Assembly: GCA_964579575.1 (NCBI GenBank)
Contig: CAZOGL010000020.1
Coordinates: forward strand, 1-28,196
Length of the DNA: 28,196 bases
Reading direction: 5' to 3'
From: CAVEFW01 sp964579575
GTDB lineage: Bacteria; Actinomycetota; Coriobacteriia; Coriobacteriales; Eggerthellaceae
Part shown: piece by piece, positions 23,505 through 28,196 of the stretch
How the letters are laid out: each line of letters opens with the position of its first letter
Numbering within the stretch: the stretch's first letter is position 1
Notes under the pieces: model-generated
The model's database searches: none
Told to the model about the DNA's origin: nothing
Seen by the model: only the letters and a program-made list of their open reading frames with translations
Position numbers and translations under genes: made by a program

Positions 23505-26474
23505 CTAGGCCTCCTTTCCCGCAACGACGCCATCGCGGACATCGCAACACACCACAGGACAATAACGACAGGCTTCCTCGTCAAGCGGACAGGGAGCAAT
23601 CTCGCCCTGCATCAAGCCCGCAAGTCGAAAGGCAACCGCCTCTTCGCACTGATCAAGCACGTCAAGCATCTCGCTTGTCCCACAACGTTTGGGGTTGATG
23701 CCCCCGAGATCGATGTCGGGATGGAGAAAACGCTCATCGAAAAGGCCAGCGATACCAGCCTTTTTCCCATACCCGATATAGACCGCCGCAACAGGCACAA
23801 GTCCCATAAGTCGACGGACCACTTGGGCGTAAATCAGCGCCTGCATCTTGCGAGGCAAGACGATGGCGCGCCCGTTCGCATCCTGCAAAGGGCTCTCGAC
23901 CTCTTCATCCTTTGGCCAAAACGCATACGCGGACCCCACCGATTGCTTGTAGTCAAAGATAACCGCACGGCCCTGCGCATCCACGTCGACGCGGTCAATG
24001 CTCCCGCGTATGGGTACGCCTGCGTACACAAACGGCGTATCCCAACCGAATTTGAGCTCGTGTTTCCACGGTTCGAAATTCGGCAACAGCTCCGCCTCCC
24101 GGCGCAAAAAGTCATGGAGTTCTCGGCGCAATTGTTCCGCCCTGAGCCTCTCGAGTTGCGTGAGCGGAATAAACGCGTTTTTGTTGTAGGTATAGCGTTC
24201 CTCTTCGAAGAGACGGTCGAATTGCCAATCCAAAAGTCGGTCGCACTCGGCAAGGTTGTTCGACGTCACACGACGCAACCCGGTGACGCGCAATTGCTCA
24301 TGGAGGGCCTCGAAAACCTTGTGTGCAAAACTGCCGAAGGCAAGCGGGCCAAATTCAGCGTCGATCGATTCGATTTTGAGTCGCCGTTGTGAGAACCATT
24401 TATAGGGACACTCGAGATACAGCTCGATCGCGGAGGGGGAGAGGACCGCAGTCTCTAGCAACTCTCCATCCTCGTTCTTGCTTGGGGGCAAGAGGTTCTC
24501 GGTATCACCGCAGGCGAGATACCCCGTAGAATATACGTCGACTTCTCGGTCAAGCGGCGCGGGATCACCCGTCTTATCGAGGAGACACGCAAGATCCTCC
24601 TCGCCCACGGAAGAGCAATGCGCCTGCAAACCCTCCGTCAACCCAGTGTCCTTGTCAATCTCGTCGGGATCGCTGGGGTCTCGGCGATAACAGTCGACCA
24701 ACTCCTCCAACAAAGCAGCCGGACGCGACTCTTCCGCATCAACGGTGTTAAGAACACGATGAAGAATTACACGCGACGTAGCACAGGCGATACTTTGGGC
24801 GAACCGCAGACGGAGCTTTTCGACACGACGCGCCGGTTTCCAAGCGTCGAGAGCCTGCAGCAACGCATCCACCGAGGTCTCCTCGTCCTTAAGGGGATAG
24901 CTTTCCGCATCGAGGCTCTCCAACACAACGATGTCGAAATCATCAGAGGGACCTTGGACGATTTGCGCCATGGATCCGATGAGCACCGTAAACGTCGTCG
25001 CCTCGCTCTCCCTTTCGGGGCCAATTTCCTTCTCCTTTTCGGGGTCAACCTCGCTTTCCCCTCTGGAGTCAACTTCCTCCACCCCAAAGCCAACCTCCGC
25101 CTCATAAGGCATGGTGATGCGTTGCAGGATTTCCAAGGCGTCATCAAGGTCGAGCCCTAGTTGGGTCGCTCGCTCATGCACCCCCCTCGCCACATGTACC
25201 GATCGCAGCTGTTGCGCCCGATAGGCCTCCGACCAGTTTTGACGCGTCGCGATCCAGCGAGTCTGGGCGTCAAGGGCACCAAGATAGTCCCCCTCGGCAA
25301 ACAAGCTCAAAAACTCACGCCAATCGTCATCCGCGTACGCAACCATATCCGTCAAGGCGTCGTCCACCGACTCACCACGCCATCCGCGCAGGCGGGCATC
25401 AAGTCCATATGCACTGGACAACGTCATGGAGGAAAAGTTGCTCAACGAAAAGTCGCCGGCACGCAAAACATCGATCTCGTCGTCGAGGACAAACCCGAGA
25501 AGGGTATTCCACGCACGCCCGAAAGCGGTTTCGGCAAAGTTTGTCATACAGGAAACGCGAACATTTGCCCCGCGCGTGACCAGGCGCGGCGCAAGGGCGT
25601 CAAAAATATCGAGAGGGTGGGGGGACGCCACGGCCACTCGGACATCGGTCGATTCGAACTCCTCAACTGCGCGAACGATTTCGTCAGCAAGCACCTGTCC
25701 GGACGCATAACGCCCCGCCGGATACGCAAACCGAACCGCGCCGCTTGGAACAATCGGATGCTCGAAATCGGGTCTATACAGACGCTCCACAAGGTCATTG
25801 AGCTCCTTCACGCGTCCCTCTTTCGGATCGCGTTCCTCTGCGAGAAGGACGACATCGGCCCCAATCTCATCAAACAGACGATCCTCGGCAACACTCGTCT
25901 CGCAGGCGACCACGACAACCTTCATGCCCTCAAGGACGCCCCACTCGCGCAACTTGTCACACACGCGTGACTGCTCGATGAGACCAGCACGCGCCATGTC
26001 CCTCCGAGCCTTTGCCGCGACCTCCACAACACAACATTGCACGTCGGAAAGCACATATGCGTCGGAGTGGTGGCTTGCGTCTATGACGGCAGACGCCGCA
26101 TCACGCACCAACCGCTCCACAAGGGCCTCGGTACCGCTGGTCAGCTCAAAGAAGGGCTCTTGGCCTTCCTCCTTTGCAGCGAGCACATACTCCTTGAGCG
26201 ACCGTCGAACAAACAACGCGCGCTCCACGCTCCCCGCGATGACCCGTCCGTCCCCGAACAGCTCCCAAAGATCCGCAAGCCATGCCTTGACCGTCTTCAC
26301 CGTCACACCAAAACCCACCCCTGCCTTCGCAAGGTCGCACTTCACGCGGACCGTCTCATCGTAGGAAGGGACAAGCAACACACACGCGCCTTCGGCCTGG
26401 GTATTTTCAGAAACTATCCCATAGGCAAGCTCGTAGGCCTCTCGCTTTGAGTTCGTTTGGTGCTCTGTTTTCAC
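23505..26474 (-). CDS. addB: AddB-like nuclease subunit
   Basis: A 989-residue partner of AddA. The C-terminal PD-(D/E)XK nuclease has RGSIDRVDV and VIFDYKQS. Four cysteines expected of the AddB iron-sulfur cluster are present: one in LECPYKWFSQRR and three at the end in ACRYCPVVCC (969, 972, 976 or 977). The N-terminal part is a degenerate helicase-like region. It reaches VLLVPSYDETV at once and shows no GxxGxGKT, so the Walker A motif seen in Bacillus AddB is missing. A charged insertion of 8-residue repeats lies mid-protein. The start is a GTG at 26474 behind AAGGAGG. It is the first gene of the addB-addA operon; its promoter lies in or near the scaffold gap. Confidence 0.9.
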   Translation of the reverse strand: MKTEHQTNSKREAYELAYGIVSENTQAEGACVLLVPSYDETVRVKCDLAKAGVGFGVTVKTVKAWLADLWELFGDGRVIAGSVERALFVRRSLKEYVLAAKEEGQEPFFELTSGTEALVERLVRDAASAVIDASHHSDAYVLSDVQCCVVEVAAKARRDMARAGLIEQSRVCDKLREWGVLEGMKVVVVACETSVAEDRLFDEIGADVVLLAEERDPKEGRVKELNDLVERLYRPDFEHPIVPSGAVRFAYPAGRYASGQVLADEIVRAVEEFESTDVRVAVASPHPLDIFDALAPRLVTRGANVRVSCMTNFAETAFGRAWNTLLGFVLDDEIDVLRAGDFSLSNFSSMTLSSAYGLDARLRGWRGESVDDALTDMVAYADDDWREFLSLFAEGDYLGALDAQTRWIATRQNWSEAYRAQQLRSVHVARGVHERATQLGLDLDDALEILQRITMPYEAEVGFGVEEVDSRGESEVDPEKEKEIGPERESEATTFTVLIGSMAQIVQGPSDDFDIVVLESLDAESYPLKDEETSVDALLQALDAWKPARRVEKLRLRFAQSIACATSRVILHRVLNTVDAEESRPAALLEELVDCYRRDPSDPDEIDKDTGLTEGLQAHCSSVGEEDLACLLDKTGDPAPLDREVDVYSTGYLACGDTENLLPPSKNEDGELLETAVLSPSAIELYLECPYKWFSQRRLKIESIDAEFGPLAFGSFAHKVFEALHEQLRVTGLRRVTSNNLAECDRLLDWQFDRLFEEERYTYNKNAFIPLTQLERLRAEQLRRELHDFLRREAELLPNFEPWKHELKFGWDTPFVYAGVPIRGSIDRVDVDAQGRAVIFDYKQSVGSAYAFWPKDEEVESPLQDANGRAIVLPRKMQALIYAQVVRRLMGLVPVAAVYIGYGKKAGIAGLFDERFLHPDIDLGGINPKRCGTSEMLDVLDQCEEAVAFRLAGLMQGEIAPCPLDEEACRYCPVVCCDVRDGVVAGKEA
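25002..25073 (-). repeat. 24-base tandem repeat inside addB
   Basis: Three 24-base units (25002-25025, 25026-25049, 25050-25073) and a decayed fourth encode ESEVDPEK-like octapeptides. They form a charged insertion in the middle of AddB. Confidence 0.85.
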
Positions 26475-26514
26475 ATTGCCTCCTTGGAAGCCTTATTTCC
26501 TGTTCGATCGTTTT

Positions 26515-26614
26515 NNNNNNNNNNNNNNNNNNNNNNNNNNNNNNNNNNNNNNNNNNNNNNNNNNNNNNNNNNNNNNNNNNNNNNNNNNNNNNNNNNNNNN
26601 NNNNNNNNNNNNNN
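26515..26614. other. Assembly gap (100 N)
   Basis: Exactly 100 N, a scaffold join of unknown length. CTGTTCGAT occurs 15 bases before the gap edge and again as the first bases after it. The placement of proC next to addB is not proven. Confidence 0.99.
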
Positions 26615-26722
26615 CTGTTCGATAAGAGTATGACACCTGAACATCTCCGTCGTGTCGCAATCATGGGACACGGCTGTATGACCCACGAACCATCCAACCA
26701 AAAACCAATCGTCTCTCTGTAA
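26615..26722 (+). CDS. Possible C-terminal fragment of a gene cut by the gap
   Basis: From the first base after the gap a frame stays open for 35 codons and ends at TAA 26720-26722, 65 bp before proC. The peptide (LFDKSMTPEHLRRVAIMGHG...) looks compositionally like protein but matches no family I recognise. It could equally be non-coding leader sequence. Confidence 0.25.
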   Translation: MFDKSMTPEHLRRVAIMGHGCMTHEPSNQKPIVSL

Positions 26723-26787
26723 CACACTCCAAATCCACTTCATGGTATCTTTTACCCCATCACAAGAACAATCGGATAGGGACACTC

Positions 26788-27582
26788 ATGAAACTTGGAT
26801 TCATCGGCACAGGCAATATGGCCACAGCCATCGCAACGAAAATCATTTCCGCCGGCGTTGTGGCCGCTACAGACATCACAGGCTCATGTTCAAGCAACCT
26901 CAACGCTAAGAAAAAAACGCTTGAGCTCGGGTTTTCCGTGGGTAGCGACAACAAGGCGGTCGTCAAGGCGTCCGACATCATCTTCCTTTCCTGCAAGCCA
27001 CAGCAATACGCTGCTGTCATCGCCGAGATTTCGGGTGTTGTCGAACCTGACCAGGTCGTAGTCACCATCGCTCCTGGCAAGACCATTGCTTGGCTCGAGG
27101 ACCAGTTCGGCAAAACGGTCAAGATAGTCCGCTGCATGCCGAACACACCCGCCCTGGTCGGAGAAGGCTTCACAAGCTATTGCCCAAACGAACGAGTGAC
27201 CAAAGAGGAGCTTTCCCAGGTCGAATCCTTGTTGGATTGCTTCGGGACACGCATGCTTCTTCCCGAGAAACTTATCGACGCCGCAAGCGCGGTAGGAGGC
27301 AGCGCCCCTGCCTTTGTGTATGCCTTCATCGAGGCCTTAGCTGACGGCGGTGTCGCCGAAGGTCTTCCTCGCACAGCTGCATACGAGGTCGCCGCCCAAA
27401 CCGTTCTTGGCAGCGCGAAGATGGTCTTGGAAAGCGGCAAGCATCCCGGCATCCTCAAGGACGAGGTGTGCAGCCCTGGTGGCTCGACCATCAAGGGCAT
27501 GGAAGTTCTCGAAAAGAACGCCTTCCGTGGCACAGTCATCGACGCCGTCCGTACCACCGCCGCCGCCGCACGCAAACTCTAG
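26788..27582 (+). CDS. proC: Pyrroline-5-carboxylate reductase
   Basis: ProC reduces 1-pyrroline-5-carboxylate to L-proline with NAD(P)H, the last step of proline synthesis. The 264-residue protein is full length for the family. It has the dinucleotide motif GFIGTGNMATAI (4-15), the NADP-side segment FLSCKPQQY, RCMPNTPALVGEG, VGGSAPAFVYAF, and the C-terminal signature CSPGGSTIKGMEVLE. The ATG at 26788 is preceded by GATAGGGA. No proA or proB is adjacent. It ends 18 bp before the metallo-beta-lactamase-fold gene, so the two probably share a transcript. Confidence 0.96.
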   Translation: MKLGFIGTGNMATAIATKIISAGVVAATDITGSCSSNLNAKKKTLELGFSVGSDNKAVVKASDIIFLSCKPQQYAAVIAEISGVVEPDQVVVTIAPGKTIAWLEDQFGKTVKIVRCMPNTPALVGEGFTSYCPNERVTKEELSQVESLLDCFGTRMLLPEKLIDAASAVGGSAPAFVYAFIEALADGGVAEGLPRTAAYEVAAQTVLGSAKMVLESGKHPGILKDEVCSPGGSTIKGMEVLEKNAFRGTVIDAVRTTAAAARKL

Positions 27583-27600
27583 CATTGGGAGGAATCAACC

Positions 27601-28196
27601 ATGGCACGCATGTTATACCAAGGTCACGGATCGTTTCGCCTCACCACCGAGTCGGGCATCGTCGTCTACGTCGACCCCTATGCGGGCGAAGGCTATGATG
27701 TTCCCGCCGACCTGATACTTGTCACGCACGAGCACGGAGACCACACCGCTGTGGACAAGATGCCTCATGCCGACGGGTGTGAGATTTTGCGCGCCAAAGA
27801 CTTCCTTCCCGCCCCCGGCTCTTATCAGACCTTGGTGAGTCACGGTCTTCGCATCACCGCTGTTCAGGCTTACAACAAAAACCACCCCATCGATGAGTGC
27901 GTAGGGCTTGTCATCGAAATTGACGGTCTAAAATTCTATGCCGCAGGCGATACCAGCACCACAGACGACATGCGTTCCGGCAAGCTTGCCGACCTCAACC
28001 TCGACTACGCCACCCTCCCAGGAGATGGTTTTTACAACATGGGTCCAGAGGAGGGAAGCGAGTGCGCCCGCCTCATCGCCGCGCGCCACTTCATCCCGAT
28101 CCACCTCGTCCCTGTCCACGACATGTCCAACCCCACAATCTTTTGCAGAAAGACCGCTGAGCGTTTCATCCCCGACGGGCGCATCATCCTCGCCCC
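27601..28196 (+). CDS. Metallo-beta-lactamase-fold hydrolase, 3' end beyond window
   Basis: 198 codons are visible and the frame is open at the right edge. The protein begins MARMLYQGHGSFRL and has the metal-binding HEHGDH in LVTHEHGDHTAVDKM, then FYAAGDTSTTDDM with a second metal-site aspartate and a later histidine in FIPIHLVPVHDM. This layout fits the small UlaG/UPF0173-type Zn hydrolases more than true beta-lactamases. Substrate unknown. The start follows GGGAGGAA and lies 18 bp after proC. Confidence 0.9.
   Translation, partial: MARMLYQGHGSFRLTTESGIVVYVDPYAGEGYDVPADLILVTHEHGDHTAVDKMPHADGCEILRAKDFLPAPGSYQTLVSHGLRITAVQAYNKNHPIDECVGLVIEIDGLKFYAAGDTSTTDDMRSGKLADLNLDYATLPGDGFYNMGPEEGSECARLIAARHFIPIHLVPVHDMSNPTIFCRKTAERFIPDGRIILA

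Noticed and set aside
26615..26787. Riboswitch or attenuator before proC
   Set aside because: A GTGTC/GACAC stem is present, but there is no T-run, leader peptide or known riboswitch core.

Overview
The window is a draft scaffold with two 100-base runs of N (5988-6087 and 26515-26614) separating three contigs, so gene order across those runs is assumed by the assembler and not shown by the sequence. Base composition is moderately GC-rich, most genes start with good AGGAGG-type ribosome sites, and the gene content points to a Gram-positive actinobacterium. Supporting features are an actinobacterial-type DnaK, an LCP cell-wall ligase, lipid II amidation, AddAB and QueH. My best guess is class Coriobacteriia; this is inference from gene content and protein style, not from a marker search.

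Layout. 1-2579 (minus): a SecD-SecF fusion, cut by the left edge. 2785-4957 (minus): tgt and a HAD hydrolase. 5000-5923 (plus): queH, divergent from the HAD gene across only 42 bp with what looks like a back-to-back promoter. After gap 1, 6127-8871 (minus): queA and an LCP-family gene. With tgt and queH, queA gives three steps of tRNA queuosine formation (base exchange, ribosyl transfer, epoxide reduction). 9199-11403: two divergent, 340-residue DUF262 paralogues of unknown role. 11555-13843 (minus): a MurT-GatD fusion for lipid II amidation. 14122-14208 (minus): tRNA-Leu(CAG) with promoter and terminator. 14374-14799 (minus): an Rrf2/IscR-like regulator.

15087-19629 (plus) is a tight five-gene operon: a small membrane zinc-ribbon protein, a MarR regulator, a DUF5685 protein, a J-domain protein with a cysteine-rich tail, and an Hsp70 without GrpE. 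It looks like a dedicated chaperone system of unknown client and is the most interesting unit here. 19775-26474 (minus): the addB-addA recombination nuclease-helicase operon. After gap 2: proC and a metallo-beta-lactamase-fold hydrolase cut by the right edge.

Short tandem repeats recur throughout. Inside secDF, murT-gatD, addA and addB the repeat unit is always a multiple of three bases (18, 21, 12, 24). Other repeats sit in the intergenic stretches. No CRISPR array, insertion sequence, phage gene or rRNA was seen.
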